A program made the translations under genes and the position numbers. Below the pieces are notes generated by a model that saw only the letters and a program-made list of their open reading frames with translations, had not been told where the DNA came from and ran no database searches. A DNA stretch of 64,000 bases from Nitrospirillum amazonense (lineage in GTDB: Bacteria; Pseudomonadota; Alphaproteobacteria; Azospirillales; Azospirillaceae): NCBI RefSeq assembly GCF_007828035.1, contig NZ_VITV01000019.1:16697-80696 (forward strand). The letters run 5' to 3'. This document shows positions 10,228 through 20,117 of this stretch, one piece after another; position 1 is the first letter of the stretch; every line of letters begins with the position of its first letter.

Positions 10228-11226
10228 TCAGACCGTCACCACCAGCTTGCCGAACTGCTGGTTCGATTCCAGGTGGCGGTGGGCCGCCACGATGTCGTCG
10301 AAGCCGAAGCTGCGGTCGATGATGGGCTTCAGCGCGCCGGACTCCAGGCCATTGAGTACGAAGGCCTTCGCCGCCGCCAGCCGCGCGGGGTCGGTGGTGA
10401 TCTCGTGGATCAGATATCCCCGCAGCGTCAGGCTCTTGCCCAGCACGGTGAACAGGGGGAAGGGCGTCGGCTCGGGGCTCAGGGCGCCGTACTCGATCAG
10501 GACGCCGCCCCGGGCCATGGCGGCGGTCAAAGGCGTGAAGATGGGGCCGCCGATGGGGTCGAACACCACGCGCACGCCCTCGGGCCCCGCGATCTCCGCC
10601 AGCCGCGCCTCCAAATCCTCCTCCGCCGATGCGACGACATGGGCGGCCCCGGCCTCCAGCAGGGCCTGGCGCTTGGCATGCGTGCGGGTGAAAGCGATGG
10701 GGGTGGCACCCACCATGCGGGCGATCTGGATGGCGGCCAGGCCCACGCTGCTGCTGGCCGCCGTGATGACGACGACATCGCCGGCCGCCAGCTTGGCCAA
10801 GTCGATCAGGGCGCCGTAGGCGGTGACGTACTGCATCCAGGTGGCGGCGGCCTCTTCCCAGCTGAGGGTGGCCGGGTGCTTCACCACCAGGTGCTGCGGG
10901 AAGTTCGCCAGTTCGGCATAAGCAGGCCATTCGATCTGCGAGGGCGGCGGCACCACGCTGACGGCATCGCCAACCTTGAGGCCTTCCACACCGGCGCCCA
11001 GGGCCGCCACCTCGCCGGCCGCCTCGAAGCCCAGGCCGCTGGGCCAGCTTTCCGGCGTCTCGATATAAGCGCCGGTGCGCAGCATGGACTCCGCCCGGTT
11101 CAGGCCCAGCGCCTTGACGCGGATCTGCACCTGCCCGACGCCGGGCGGCGGCACATCGGCCTCCTCGATACGCAGGACCTCGGGGCCGCCATGCTCATGA
11201 AAGCGGATAACGCGTGCCATGGTCAT
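10228..11226 (-). CDS. Zinc-independent alcohol dehydrogenase/quinone oxidoreductase (MDR family)
   Basis: This is an NAD(P)H-dependent medium-chain oxidoreductase. It has an N-terminal GroES-like domain (VQIRVKALGLNRAESMLRTG) and a Rossmann domain with an AASSSVGLAAIQIA nucleotide-binding loop. The zinc-ligand cysteine cluster of classical alcohol dehydrogenases is absent, so it resembles the quinone oxidoreductase/crotonyl reductase branch. Length is 332 aa. The start is either the ATG at 11226 or the one at 11220; GGAGTGA precedes both. It is divergent from a LysR gene 85 bases away, which probably regulates it. The substrate is unknown. Confidence 0.88.
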   Translation of the reverse strand: MTMARVIRFHEHGGPEVLRIEEADVPPPGVGQVQIRVKALGLNRAESMLRTGAYIETPESWPSGLGFEAAGEVAALGAGVEGLKVGDAVSVVPPPSQIEWPAYAELANFPQHLVVKHPATLSWEEAAATWMQYVTAYGALIDLAKLAAGDVVVITAASSSVGLAAIQIARMVGATPIAFTRTHAKRQALLEAGAAHVVASAEEDLEARLAEIAGPEGVRVVFDPIGGPIFTPLTAAMARGGVLIEYGALSPEPTPFPLFTVLGKSLTLRGYLIHEITTDPARLAAAKAFVLNGLESGALKPIIDRSFGFDDIVAAHRHLESNQQFGKLVVTV

Positions 11227-11311
11227 TCACTCCAAATCAATTGACAGGAATGAACATGAGCGTGACCGTCAGGCGGGATAAATGGGCTAGGATGCAGAAC
11301 ACTACGAACCA

Positions 11312-12262
11312 ATGGTTTTCAATATGGACCGCTTGGGCAGCATGGCCGTCTTCGTCAAGGCGGTGGATCTGGGGTCTTTCGCCGCGGCCGCGTCGGCGCT
11401 GGGCCTGTCGGGCCCCATGGTGGGCAAGCACATCCGTTTCCTGGAGGAACGGCTGGGCGTGCGCCTGCTGAACCGCACCACGCGGCGACAGAGCCTGACG
11501 GATTTCGGCCGGGCTTATTACGAGCGCTGCCGCGTCGTGCTGGCGGAGGCGGACGCGGCCGACGCCCTGGCCGCCGACCAGTTAGGGGAGCCGCGCGGCC
11601 GTCTACGCGTGACCATGCCGGAACATTTCGGGCGCCGCTGCGTCGTGCCCGTGCTGCTGCAACTGGCGCGGCGCTATCCGGCGCTCGAGCTGGATTTGTC
11701 GCTGGGCGATCGCTTGGTCGATTTGGTGGAGGAGGGGTTCGATCTGGCCATCCGCACCGGCGGCCTGGCCGACCGCGCCGGCCTGATCGCCCGGCGCGTG
11801 GCGCGCCAGCGTATGGTGGTCTGCGCCGCCCCCGCCTATCTCTCGGCGCATGGCGCGCCGACGGATTTGGATGATTTGGCCCGGCATGAGGGCATCATCT
11901 ACCGCCGCTCCGCCCGCATTCCGCAATGGCTGTTCCCGCGCGACGGGCGCCCGGCGGTGGAGGTGTTGCCCCGCCACCGCATCCAGCTGGACGATCTGGA
12001 GACCATCGCCGACTTGGCCGTGGCCGGCATGGGGCTGGCCTGGCTGCCCTCCTGGCTCATCCGCGAACAGCTGGCGTCAGGCGCGCTGGTGACGGTGCTG
12101 CCGGACCAGCCGGAGTATCTCTACGACGTCCATACCCTGTGGGTGCAGACGCCGCACCTGCCCCTGAAGGTGCGGGCGGCGGTGGATGCCCTGGCCGCCG
12201 CCCTGCCGGGTTACATGGGGCCGCGTTGCGACCCGGGGGGCGACCCGGGGGGCGAGGGCTAG
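11312..12262 (+). CDS. LysR-family transcriptional regulator
   Basis: A winged helix-turn-helix DNA-binding domain fills roughly residues 5-65 (GSFAAAASALGLSGPMVGKHIRFLEERLG) and a periplasmic-binding-like effector domain follows. The length is normal at 316 aa. The protein probably starts at the ATG at 11312 or at 11324 (MDRLGSM), the usual family start. It is divergent from the oxidoreductase at 10228-11226, the classic arrangement for regulator and target. The C-terminal tail contains a tandem GACCCGGGGGGC repeat (DPGGDPGGEG), and its stop overlaps the stop of the opposing permease gene. Confidence 0.92.
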   Translation: MVFNMDRLGSMAVFVKAVDLGSFAAAASALGLSGPMVGKHIRFLEERLGVRLLNRTTRRQSLTDFGRAYYERCRVVLAEADAADALAADQLGEPRGRLRVTMPEHFGRRCVVPVLLQLARRYPALELDLSLGDRLVDLVEEGFDLAIRTGGLADRAGLIARRVARQRMVVCAAPAYLSAHGAPTDLDDLARHEGIIYRRSARIPQWLFPRDGRPAVEVLPRHRIQLDDLETIADLAVAGMGLAWLPSWLIREQLASGALVTVLPDQPEYLYDVHTLWVQTPHLPLKVRAAVDALAAALPGYMGPRCDPGGDPGGEG

Positions 12263-13329
12263 AACAACGCCACCGCCAGATAGCCGCCGACGATGCCCAG
12301 CAGCACCACGCCGGCGATGACGGCGGCGAGCGCCTTCTGGGGGAAGGAGCGGTGCAGCATGGCAATGGAGGGCAGGCTGACGGGCGGCAGGGTCATCAGC
12401 AGGGCGCCGGCCGGCCCCACGCCCATGCCCAGCGACAGCATGGCCTGAATGATGGGAACCTCGCCCGCCGTGGGGATGACAAACAGCGTGCCGGCGATGG
12501 CGAAGGCGGCGATCCAGATGAACTGGTTGCCGATCTCCGGCCCGATGGCCGGGAACAGCCAGGCGCGGGCGGCGCCCAGGGCCAGGACGATGACGACGTA
12601 TTCCGGGATCAGGCGCACGGCCATGCGGCCCAGGATTTTGAGCCAGCGGACGAAGGGGTTCTGCGCCTCCGCCTCCGCCTCCGCCTGCAGGGCCAGCAGG
12701 GCGGTCGCCTGATCGGGCATGGGGCTGACGCGGTTGGCCAGCAGGCCCAGGCCCAGCACCATCACCAGCCCCAGGGCCAGGCGCAGGCCCGTCCACTGCC
12801 AGCCCAGGACGAAGCCGATGAAGACCAGGGTGGCGGGGTTCAGCACGGTGTTGCCCAGCCAGAAGGCCATGGCCGCCCCCGGCGCCGCCTGCTGACGGCG
12901 CAGGCCCATGACCACCGGGGCGGCGCAGCAGGTGCACATCATGCCGGGCAGGGACAGCAGGCCGCCGGCCAGCACGCTGCCGAAGCCGGTGCGGCCCAGC
13001 AGGCGCGCCACCCAGGTGACGGGCAGTAGTGCCTGGATGGCGGAGCCCAGCAGCAGGCCCAGCACCATGGCCTGCCAGATGGCCTTGCCATAGGCCAGGG
13101 CATAGCCCACGGCCGCATCCCACGACGGGGCCGGGGCGGCTGCGTCGGTGCCCATCAGGATGGACTTGCCGATGGCGTGGTTGGCCGCCGCCGCGAAAGC
13201 GCGGGCGTAATAGGGCGACCATTTCACGTAGAACAGGCCGGCGATGGCGATCAGGGCGACGATGGCGATGCCCACCATGGGGTGGGGGCGTCCGGGGATG
13301 TGCGATGACTTCGCGGCGGTCAGGTCCAT
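12259..13329 (-). CDS. Permease of the YraQ/ArsP (DUF318) family
   Basis: This polytopic membrane protein has about eight to ten hydrophobic segments. The hallmarks are the cysteine-rich CTCCAAPVVMGLRRQ loop, the LGNTVLNPATLVF segment and the PTAGEVPIIQAMLSLGMG segment, repeated in pseudo-symmetric halves. Family members include arsenical and other small-molecule exporters, but the substrate here is unknown. The start at 13329 (MDLTAAKSSH) is chosen because upstream residues are not membrane-like; it gives 356 aa. A cytoplasmic loop carries a short EAEAEAEA run. It is divergent from selD, separated by 261 bases. Confidence 0.85.
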   Translation of the reverse strand: MDLTAAKSSHIPGRPHPMVGIAIVALIAIAGLFYVKWSPYYARAFAAAANHAIGKSILMGTDAAAPAPSWDAAVGYALAYGKAIWQAMVLGLLLGSAIQALLPVTWVARLLGRTGFGSVLAGGLLSLPGMMCTCCAAPVVMGLRRQQAAPGAAMAFWLGNTVLNPATLVFIGFVLGWQWTGLRLALGLVMVLGLGLLANRVSPMPDQATALLALQAEAEAEAQNPFVRWLKILGRMAVRLIPEYVVIVLALGAARAWLFPAIGPEIGNQFIWIAAFAIAGTLFVIPTAGEVPIIQAMLSLGMGVGPAGALLMTLPPVSLPSIAMLHRSFPQKALAAVIAGVVLLGIVGGYLAVALF

Positions 13330-13496
13330 GGGGATGCGTCCGTGGCATAGGCTGGGGCACGCAGGGGGCGTGACGTCCCCCACGTCTTGGACCCGACCGG
13401 GCCACGGTTCGGCGTCGGGAGGCCGCTATCGCCACCCGATGGCGGGGGTCGCGGCGATAGGCATCCTCGATCGAACAACTGCGGTCTTAACGCCGC

Positions 13497-13527
13497 TTGC
13501 AAATAAGGGCAATGTCCTTATCTGCAA
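13497..13527. promoter_or_regulatory. Inverted repeat in the selD leader
   Basis: TTGCAAATAAGG (13497-13508) and CCTTATCTGCAA (13516-13527) form 12-base arms with one mismatch around a 7-base centre. It lies 64 bases before the selD ATG and between divergent genes, so it may be an operator for selD, for the permease, or for both. No regulator is known from the sequence. Confidence 0.45.
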
Positions 13528-13590
13528 TGCGGCCGGTTTGCCTGCAGACAATACAAAAATCGGTCTTCCATGCAATTGAAGGCGATAGAA

Positions 13591-14637
13591 ATGTCCAATG
13601 ACCCGATACGTTTGACCGATCTCGCCCATGGTGGGGGGTGCGGCTGCAAGCTGGCGCCGGCGGTGCTGCAGCAGCTGCTGGCGGGCCAACCGCAGACGGC
13701 CGGCTACGCCAACCTGCTGGTGGGGACGGAAACGGGGGACGACGCCGCCGTCTGGCAGCTGGACGATCGCCACTGCATCATCGCCACCACCGACTTTTTC
13801 ATGCCGGTGGTGGACGATCCGCGCGACTTCGGCCGCATCGCCGCCACCAACGCCCTGTCCGACGTCTACGCCATGGGCGGCCGGCCCCTGTTCGCGCTGG
13901 CCATCCTGGGCATGCCGCTGGGCAAGCTGGCGCCCGAGGTGGTGCGGGAGATCTTGGCCGGCGGCGCCAGCATTTGCGCCGAGGCCGGCATTCCCGTGGC
14001 CGGCGGCCATTCGATCGATTCAGGGGAGCCCATCTACGGCCTGGCCGTCATCGGCGTCGCCCCGCCCCAGGCCATCCGCCGCAACGCCACGGCCAAGGCC
14101 GGCGACGCCCTGATCCTAACCAAGGGCCTGGGCGTGGGCGTCTATTCCGCCGCCTTCAAGAAGCAGAAGCTGGATGCCGCCGGCTACGCCGAGATGGTGG
14201 CCAGCACCACCTTGCTGAACCGCGTCGGCGCCACCCTGGCGCAAGATGCCGACGTGCACGCCATCACCGACGTCACCGGCTTCGGCTTGCTGGGCCACGG
14301 TCTGGAAATGGCGCGCGGCGCCGGGCTGACGCTGGCGCTGGAGTGGGACCGTCTGCCCTTCCTGTCGCAGGCGGTCCAGCTGGCGGAGGCGGGATTCATC
14401 ACCGGCGCCTCCAACCGCAACTGGGCCAGCTATGGCGAGGAGACGCGCCTGCCCGCCGATCTCGCCCCCTGGCGCCGCGCCCTGCTGACCGACCCGCAGA
14501 CCTCCGGCGGCCTGTTGGTCGCCGTGGCGCCGGGGCGGGCGGAGGAGATCTGCCGCCAGATCGTGGAGGCGGGGTATCCCATGGCGCGCATCATCGGGCG
14601 CGTGACGGAGGGGGAACCGGTGGTGCGGGTGGTGTAG
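13591..14637 (+). CDS. selD: Selenophosphate synthetase (selenide, water dikinase)
   Basis: SelD makes selenophosphate from selenide and ATP, the selenium donor for Sec-tRNA formation. The N-terminal catalytic loop HGGGCGCK is intact and uses Cys, not Sec. The AIRS-type core follows, with [15 protein letters not shown] and LSDVYAMGG. The ATG at 13591 has GAAGG 8 bases upstream; an ATG at 13570 is in frame but adds an unconserved leader. Length is 348 aa. It is convergent to the unknown gene at the end of the selAB-tRNA-Sec unit. Confidence 0.96.
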   Translation: MSNDPIRLTDLAHGGGCGCKLAPAVLQQLLAGQPQTAGYANLLVGTETGDDAAVWQLDDRHCIIATTDFFMPVVDDPRDFGRIAATNALSDVYAMGGRPLFALAILGMPLGKLAPEVVREILAGGASICAEAGIPVAGGHSIDSGEPIYGLAVIGVAPPQAIRRNATAKAGDALILTKGLGVGVYSAAFKKQKLDAAGYAEMVASTTLLNRVGATLAQDADVHAITDVTGFGLLGHGLEMARGAGLTLALEWDRLPFLSQAVQLAEAGFITGASNRNWASYGEETRLPADLAPWRRALLTDPQTSGGLLVAVAPGRAEEICRQIVEAGYPMARIIGRVTEGEPVVRVV

Positions 14638-14661
14638 GCCACGCCGTCACCAGCGCCCACT

Positions 14662-15246
14662 TCACCAACGCCAGCGGTCGATCTTCTCGATCGTGAACTC
14701 GCCCTCGCCGTTTTCGGAGCTGGTCTTCACGGCGTGGATGACATCGCCGTTGGCGCCGGTGATGCGCAGCTTCAACCAACCGGCCGGCCAGATGTGCTGA
14801 GGGCCCGGCACGATGACACGGCCGGGCCGGCTGCCGGCGCCATACGGGAAGATTGTGAACAGCCGGTCCTTCATGATCACCGGGTTTTCCGACTGGAACA
14901 GCACGGTGATGCCCACGCCATTTTCCTGGCGCATCGTGAACTGGAAACCGGGATTCGCGGTCAAGTCGGCAGGCGCCACATAGAATTGGGTAGGGTCGAA
15001 GATCGCCTCCACCTTGCGGACGCCGTTGGCCGACAGGCGCAAGTGCAGGCTGGCGTCGCCATCGATGCTGGGGCTGAAGGCGCCACCGCCGGCACCCGCT
15101 GGATTCTCGATGCGCGTGCCCGGCTGGCTGTTGCCCCGGCGGGGGAAGTCGGAGGTGAAGCGGGCGCTGTAGTCCTTCTCCACGGAACCGTAAATCTGAA
15201 CCGGACCTTGTTCCTCGGGCGGCGGCACTGGCGTCTTGGATCGCAT
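14662..15246 (-). CDS. Unrecognised protein downstream of tRNA-Sec
   Basis: I do not recognise this family. From the ATG at 15246 (GGGAG 8 bases upstream; a second ATG lies at 15252) it encodes about 194 aa. There is no signal peptide, membrane segment or cysteine-rich motif. The start is proline-rich (TPVPPPEEQGPVQIYG). The body alternates polar and hydrophobic residues, suggesting beta structure, and holds a glycine-rich patch (AGAGGGAF); it ends in IDRWRW. A longer frame continues upstream to 15564 but crosses tRNA-Sec and part of selB, so it is not used. It is on the same strand as selA-selB-tRNA-Sec, 127 bases after the tRNA. Confidence 0.65.
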   Translation of the reverse strand: MRSKTPVPPPEEQGPVQIYGSVEKDYSARFTSDFPRRGNSQPGTRIENPAGAGGGAFSPSIDGDASLHLRLSANGVRKVEAIFDPTQFYVAPADLTANPGFQFTMRQENGVGITVLFQSENPVIMKDRLFTIFPYGAGSRPGRVIVPGPQHIWPAGWLKLRITGANGDVIHAVKTSSENGEGEFTIEKIDRWRW

Positions 15247-15372
15247 GATCATTGCTCCCCATGGTTTGGCGCCGGACGTGGGCGCCCTAAATGGGTATGC
15301 AATTTCCCGGGACGGCGCCATAGGGAACCACCTTATGGTGGTAAAAATTACCGACCGCTGACGGGAAAGCGG

Positions 15373-15468
15373 TGGCGGAAGGGAATGGGAGTCGAACCCA
15401 CCCGGGACAGTCTCGCTGCCCCACCCGGATTTGAAGTCCGGACGCCCCACCAGGGGCGATTCCCTTCC
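15373..15468 (-). tRNA. selC: tRNA-Sec (anticodon UCA)
   Basis: The minus strand reads GGAAGGGAATCGCC... and closes with TTCCCTTCC-G-CCA, giving an 8-bp acceptor stem, discriminator G and an encoded CCA. The anticodon loop CTTCAAA carries the UCA anticodon. The extra arm is long (GGGGCAGCGAGACTGTCCC region) and the T-loop GGTTCGACTCC is canonical. The 96-nt length is typical of tRNA-Sec. The 5' end is 13 bases after the selB stop, so it is likely cut from a selA-selB-tRNA transcript. Confidence 0.97.
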
Positions 15469-15481
15469 ATATAAACCAAAC

Positions 15482-17434
15482 TCACAAAACCACAGGCGGC
15501 CCGAACAAGTCCAGCCGGTGCGGGTTGACGCGGCGCAGGTCACCCCGGCGCAGGGTGATGCCATGCCGGTCGAAGAAATCCAGGATCTGGATGGCGACCT
15601 TGCGGCCGTTGTCCATGCGGTCGCGGAAAGGGGCCACGACGAAGGCGCCGCCGGGGGCCTGCGCCGCCACGTCCACGGCGATGGCCACCATTTCGCGCAC
15701 CGTGTCGCGCAGGAAGAAATGGTCGTGCGCCACCTGGTCGGCCCAGCCCATGCGACCGGCCAGCTTCAGGATGCGTCGCACCTCACCCTCATCCCGGCCG
15801 GTGTCGGCGGCGATGTCGCGCACCCGCGGCGGGCGGAAGCGTACCTCCCCGCTCAGCAGGGGGGCGAGGTCGGCCCACGCCGCCTCATCCGCCGGCGCCA
15901 GGCGTACGACATGCCCGGAGAGGCGGATGAAGGCGCCATCAAGCGCCACCAGGCACTGGGCCACGGCCTTGGCGATGGCGACGGCGAAGACGGGGGTGGG
16001 CAGGCGGGGCTGCACGGCCAGGCGCAGCTTCTCCCGCCCCATGCCCTGCAGGTCCGGGTTCTCGGCGTGATAGGCGGCCAGTGTTTCCGACAGATGAGCC
16101 AGGAAGGCGGCCCAGCGTTCCGCCGACAGGGCGGTGCGGGCCTCCCCGTGTTCCAGCACCACGAGGTCCAGCGCCGCGGCCAGCGCCTCCGCTGCGCCGT
16201 CGGGTAGGGCGTGGTCGCGGACGAAGGCGGTCAGGTCGGCATGGTGCGGCGGGATGGCCAGCAGGGCGGCGAGGGCGGCTTTGGGGTCCGGCAGGGCCAG
16301 GGCGATGCGCTGGGCCACACGCTCCGCCGTGCGCCGCCGGCGGGGCGGGGGGCGCAGGTCGATGAAGCGGCCGCCGCCAAGGGTGTGCTGGGCCGAGACG
16401 TCGCGGATGACGTAGCGGTCGCCCACGGCCGCCGCGATGGGCCGTTCCAGCACCAGTTGCACCTGCGTGGCTTCGCCACCCGCCAGCGCCTCTTCCGACA
16501 GCAGCACGACGCGGGCGCCCACCTCCGCCGCCGCGTGGTGCAGCCGTACCGGGAACCATTGCGGCAGCGGCTTGGCCCCCGCCTCGCGCGGCAGCAGGCG
16601 CAGGCTGGCGTCGATGCGGTCGGTGGGGGCGTGCAATGCTGGGGCCAGCACCATGTCGCCCCGGTGCAAGGCTTCCTTGGTGATGTCGGGGCCGGCCAGG
16701 TTCAGGGCGCAGCGGTCGCCGGCCCGGCCTTCCTCCGCCACTGCGTTCTGCGCGTGCAGCGAGCGAACCCGGGCCGGCAAGCCGGATGGGCTGACCGTCA
16801 CGCTGTCGCCTACACGTACCCGGCCGGACAGCACCGTGCCCGTCACCACCACGCCCACGCCGGTCAGGGTGAAGGCGCGGTCGATGGCCAGGCGGAAGGC
16901 GCCGGGGTCAGCCGCCGTTTTCGCCATCGCCTGGGCGCGGGCCTCCCCCTCCAGCCGCTGGCGCAACGCATCGATGCCGGTGCCGCTGAGGGCGGAGACG
17001 GGCAGGATGTCGGCGCCGTCCAGGCTGGTGCCCGCCAGCGCCGCCCTGATTTCCGCCGTCACCGCCGCTAGGCGGTCGGGCGGGGCGAGGTCTGCCTTGG
17101 TCAGGGCCACCAGGCCGTGGCGGATACCCAGCAGGTCGATGATGGCCAGATGCTCGCGCGTCTGCGGCATGACGCCGTCGTCGGTCGCCACCACCAGCAG
17201 CGCGTAGTCGATGCCGCTGGCGCCGGCCACCATGGTGTGGACGAAGCGCTCATGCCCCGGCACATCGACGAAGCCCAGGGTGGGCCCGTCCTGAAGCGGC
17301 AGGTAGGCGAAGCCCAGGTCGATGGTGATGCCCCGGGCCTTCTCCTCCTTCAGCCGGTCGCCATCGACGCCCGTCAGCGCCCGGACCAGGGCTGTCTTGC
17401 CGTGGTCGATATGGCCGGCGGTGCCGATGATCAT
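15482..17434 (-). CDS. selB: Selenocysteine-specific elongation factor SelB
   Basis: SelB is the EF-Tu-like GTPase that carries Sec-tRNA and binds the SECIS hairpin at the ribosome. The G-domain motifs [25 protein letters not shown] and TKADLA are present in the first ~110 residues. The beta-barrel domains II-III follow, then winged-helix repeats at the C-terminus ([20 protein letters not shown] region) that contact SECIS RNA. Length is 650 aa, normal. The ATG overlaps the selA stop by four bases, and tRNA-Sec follows directly. Confidence 0.97.
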   Translation of the reverse strand: MIIGTAGHIDHGKTALVRALTGVDGDRLKEEKARGITIDLGFAYLPLQDGPTLGFVDVPGHERFVHTMVAGASGIDYALLVVATDDGVMPQTREHLAIIDLLGIRHGLVALTKADLAPPDRLAAVTAEIRAALAGTSLDGADILPVSALSGTGIDALRQRLEGEARAQAMAKTAADPGAFRLAIDRAFTLTGVGVVVTGTVLSGRVRVGDSVTVSPSGLPARVRSLHAQNAVAEEGRAGDRCALNLAGPDITKEALHRGDMVLAPALHAPTDRIDASLRLLPREAGAKPLPQWFPVRLHHAAAEVGARVVLLSEEALAGGEATQVQLVLERPIAAAVGDRYVIRDVSAQHTLGGGRFIDLRPPPRRRRTAERVAQRIALALPDPKAALAALLAIPPHHADLTAFVRDHALPDGAAEALAAALDLVVLEHGEARTALSAERWAAFLAHLSETLAAYHAENPDLQGMGREKLRLAVQPRLPTPVFAVAIAKAVAQCLVALDGAFIRLSGHVVRLAPADEAAWADLAPLLSGEVRFRPPRVRDIAADTGRDEGEVRRILKLAGRMGWADQVAHDHFFLRDTVREMVAIAVDVAAQAPGGAFVVAPFRDRMDNGRKVAIQILDFFDRHGITLRRGDLRRVNPHRLDLFGPPVVL

Positions 17435-18807
17435 GGCAGCATGAGCCCTTGGAGCGTGGTGATGAAGGCGTCCTCATCACGCAGGCAGCGCAGGTCCAGG
17501 ATCAGGCGCCCATCCTCGATGCGGCCAATTACCGGCTGATACAGGACGCGCAACGCCACCGCCAACTGGTTGAGGGCCGTCCCGGTGCCGCGTACCGCCA
17601 GGCCGGCGCTGCGCAAGGTGTCCAACGGCAAAGCGCCGGAGCCGATCTGACTGTCGCAGTCGCAGACCTCGACGGCGTAGTCTTCGGTCAGGACCGCAGC
17701 CAGCACGGGCGCCAGACGCCGGGCCTGCTCCGCAATCTCGCCTTGGGGGCGGGACAGCAGGGCCAGGGTGGGTAGGCGCTGGGCCAGGCGGTCGGGGTCG
17801 CGGTACAGCTTCAGCGTCGCCTCGATGGCGGCCAGCCGCACCTTGTCCACCCGCAGGGCCCGCTTCATGGGGTTGCGGTTGAGGGCCTGGATCAGGTCGC
17901 GGCGGCCGACGATGAAGCCGGCCTGCGGCCCGCCCAGCAGCTTGTCGCCGGAGAAGGTGACCAGATCCGCCCCCTCCGCCACCGCCTCGCGCACCGTGGG
18001 TTCGCGCTTCAGACCATAGGCGGACAGGTCCACCAAGGTGCCCGACCCGAGGTCGTTCACCAAGGGTACCCCGACGTCATGGGCGATGCCGGCCAGTTCG
18101 GGCGCCAACACCTCCTTGGTGAAGCCCTGGATGCGGTAGTTGCTGGTGTGGACCTTCAGAATAACGCCGGTCTCGGGCGACAGCGCACCCTTGTAGTCCT
18201 TGGCGTGGGTGCGGTTGGTGGTGCCGACCTCCACCAGGCGGGCGCCGGCCTGGGCCATGATGTCGGGCATGCGGAAGGCGCCGCCGATCTCGATCAGCTC
18301 TCCCCGCGACACGATGGCGTCGCGGCCGCGTGCCAGGGTGTTCAGCACCAGCAGCACGGCGGCGGCATTGTTGTTGACGACGGTAGCGTCCTCCGCCCCG
18401 GTGAGTTCGCACAACAGGGCGCGGACATGGTCGTCCCGCTCGCCGCGCTTGCCGTCTTCCAGGTCGAATTCCAGGGCCACCGGGTCGCCCATGGCGGCCA
18501 GGGCCGCGTCCATGGCCTCCCGCGCCAGCAGGGCGCGGCCCAGGTTGGTGTGCAGCACCGTGCCCGTCAGGTTGAACAGGGGGCGCAGGTTGGACCGGCC
18601 GGTATCCTCCAGCCGGGCCCCCGCCAGGGCGGCCACGGCGTCGGCATCCGGCACAGTGTCGCCGCCGGACAGCAGGGCGGCCCGGGCCTCGGCCAGCACG
18701 GCGCGGATGGCGTCCGTCGCCGCCGTCCGGCCGTGGCGGTCCAGCAGGGGGGATGCGGCGGGGTGGGAAAGGACGGCGCTGATGGACGGCAGATCGCGGA
18801 GGTGCAC
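17431..18807 (-). CDS. selA: L-seryl-tRNA(Sec) selenium transferase
   Basis: This PLP enzyme converts Ser-tRNA(Sec) to Sec-tRNA(Sec) using selenophosphate from SelD. Conserved landmarks are [64 protein letters not shown] and the PLP-lysine motif [12 protein letters not shown]. The start is uncertain. The GTG at 18807 matches where homologues begin (VHLRDLPS), but no clear ribosome site precedes it; the open frame extends to a TTG at 18894. From 18807 the length is about 458 aa. It is translationally coupled to selB. Confidence 0.95.
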   Translation of the reverse strand: MHLRDLPSISAVLSHPAASPLLDRHGRTAATDAIRAVLAEARAALLSGGDTVPDADAVAALAGARLEDTGRSNLRPLFNLTGTVLHTNLGRALLAREAMDAALAAMGDPVALEFDLEDGKRGERDDHVRALLCELTGAEDATVVNNNAAAVLLVLNTLARGRDAIVSRGELIEIGGAFRMPDIMAQAGARLVEVGTTNRTHAKDYKGALSPETGVILKVHTSNYRIQGFTKEVLAPELAGIAHDVGVPLVNDLGSGTLVDLSAYGLKREPTVREAVAEGADLVTFSGDKLLGGPQAGFIVGRRDLIQALNRNPMKRALRVDKVRLAAIEATLKLYRDPDRLAQRLPTLALLSRPQGEIAEQARRLAPVLAAVLTEDYAVEVCDCDSQIGSGALPLDTLRSAGLAVRGTGTALNQLAVALRVLYQPVIGRIEDGRLILDLRCLRDEDAFITTLQGLMLP

Positions 18808-18895
18808 GGGGACAGGGCACTTTCGTTGGGGTGTTCCCCCTTTTGGCACATTTAAGAATTTGGTCAATCCCACCGAAAACAAGCGCGCCGCCAAG

Positions 18896-18911
18896 CCATA
18901 CCTAGGTATGG
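18896..18911. promoter_or_regulatory. Perfect 16-bp palindrome upstream of selA
   Basis: CCATACCTAGGTATGG is fully self-complementary. It lies between the end of the beta-barrel gene and the likely selA start, about 90 bases before the latter. It could be an operator for the sel transcript. No known consensus is claimed. Confidence 0.35.
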
Positions 18912-18923
18912 GCGCCTTAGGCC

Positions 18924-19949
18924 CTAAAACGCCAGGCCCAGACCGATGGTCCAGCCGCGCACGCCGTTGCCGATGATGGCCGACCCGCGCAGCGTCACGC
19001 CCTCGATGCCATAGCCCAGGTGGGGCGTCACCACCTCCAGCCCGCCGCCCACTTCCAGGAACTTGTCGAAGCCTAGGAAATCCTGCTGCGACCCGATCAG
19101 GATGTTGCCCCGGCTGAAGGCGATCCAGCGGAGGTCGTCGGCGAACAGATGGCCCAGCGGGCCGTCCAGCTGGGCGTTGACGGTGGCGAAGCCGAAGCTG
19201 CCGGTGGATTTCAAGGACGGGTCGCTGACGCGGCTGGGGATGTCGGCGAACTCGCTGAAGCGGCCCATCAGGTGCAGGCGCAGGCCGTCGGCCAGGGCGC
19301 GCTCGTGCAGCACTTCCACCCCGCCGCCGGCCAGGAAGCTGTCGATGCGCATGCTGGTCAGGATGCCGCCCGTGCTCTCCCGCAACAGGTCGGCATTGGG
19401 GCCGGCGAATTCCCCGCTGCCGCGAATGCGGGTGTAGCCGCCCAGGGCGACCGGCCGGACGGAGGTGGAACCGCCGATCGGGATGTCCAGGCCGAAGCCG
19501 CCCAAGGCGGAATAGGACTTGTAGTTTTCCTTCACCACGTCCGGCGCGCCGGTATCGGCGCCCAAGGCCGTCTGATGCCAGGCCGTCTCATAGCCCAGCG
19601 TCACCTCCAGGTAGGGGGCGACGCTGTCGGTGTCGTCCTTGTCGCGGAAGCTGTGGGTGATGGGCAGCTTGTAGCCGTGCAGCGTGATCTCATTGCTGCT
19701 GTAGCGGGCGGCGCTGGCGTCGGGCGTGCCGCCGAAGACGCCCAGGGTTTCGAAGCCGTGGCCGATGTCCTCCGCCTTCAGCTGGTCGCGCACCGCGTCG
19801 CGTATGGCCTCGGCGCTGACGCCCGAGGTCGTGGTCTGCGCCCGCGCCGCGGGGGGAAATAAAGCGGGGACCAGGGCGGTCGTCAAGGCGGCCGCCAGGG
19901 TCGTGCGCCGCCAGGGTGAAAACAGTCCACGCCGATTTTCCATACGCAT
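18924..19949 (-). CDS. Predicted outer-membrane beta-barrel protein
   Basis: A cleavable signal peptide (RRTTLAAALTTALVPALF, then AARAQ) is followed by a sequence of alternating polar/hydrophobic beta-strand character, ending in the aromatic GLGLAF typical of outer-membrane barrels. Strand-like segments include SVAPYLEVTLGYE, VRPVALGGYTRI and LRLHLMGRFSEF. I do not recognise a specific family. The ATG at 19949 has AGGGA 5 bases upstream and gives 341 aa; the upstream frame to 20015 lacks a signal. It lies upstream of selA on the same strand, with only 116 bases between, but no functional link is evident. Confidence 0.7.
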   Translation of the reverse strand: MRMENRRGLFSPWRRTTLAAALTTALVPALFPPAARAQTTTSGVSAEAIRDAVRDQLKAEDIGHGFETLGVFGGTPDASAARYSSNEITLHGYKLPITHSFRDKDDTDSVAPYLEVTLGYETAWHQTALGADTGAPDVVKENYKSYSALGGFGLDIPIGGSTSVRPVALGGYTRIRGSGEFAGPNADLLRESTGGILTSMRIDSFLAGGGVEVLHERALADGLRLHLMGRFSEFADIPSRVSDPSLKSTGSFGFATVNAQLDGPLGHLFADDLRWIAFSRGNILIGSQQDFLGFDKFLEVGGGLEVVTPHLGYGIEGVTLRGSAIIGNGVRGWTIGLGLAF

Positions 19950-20117
19950 CGATCCCTGTCTGCCGCCATGCCTGCTAGGGAAATGCCACGCACCCGCCCG
20001 CCGGCAAGTTGCCAAGAGGAATAACTGTAAAATATTGTGAAATATATTTTATTGACGCAAACGACCGGCAATGTTTGAAATCATCCAACGGCGCGGGTTG
20101 GACGGATGAGGTTGGAA

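Noticed and set aside
14662..15564. 300-aa version of the unknown sel-linked protein
   Set aside because: The extension translates tRNA-Sec and selB 3' sequence; the internal ATG has a good ribosome site.
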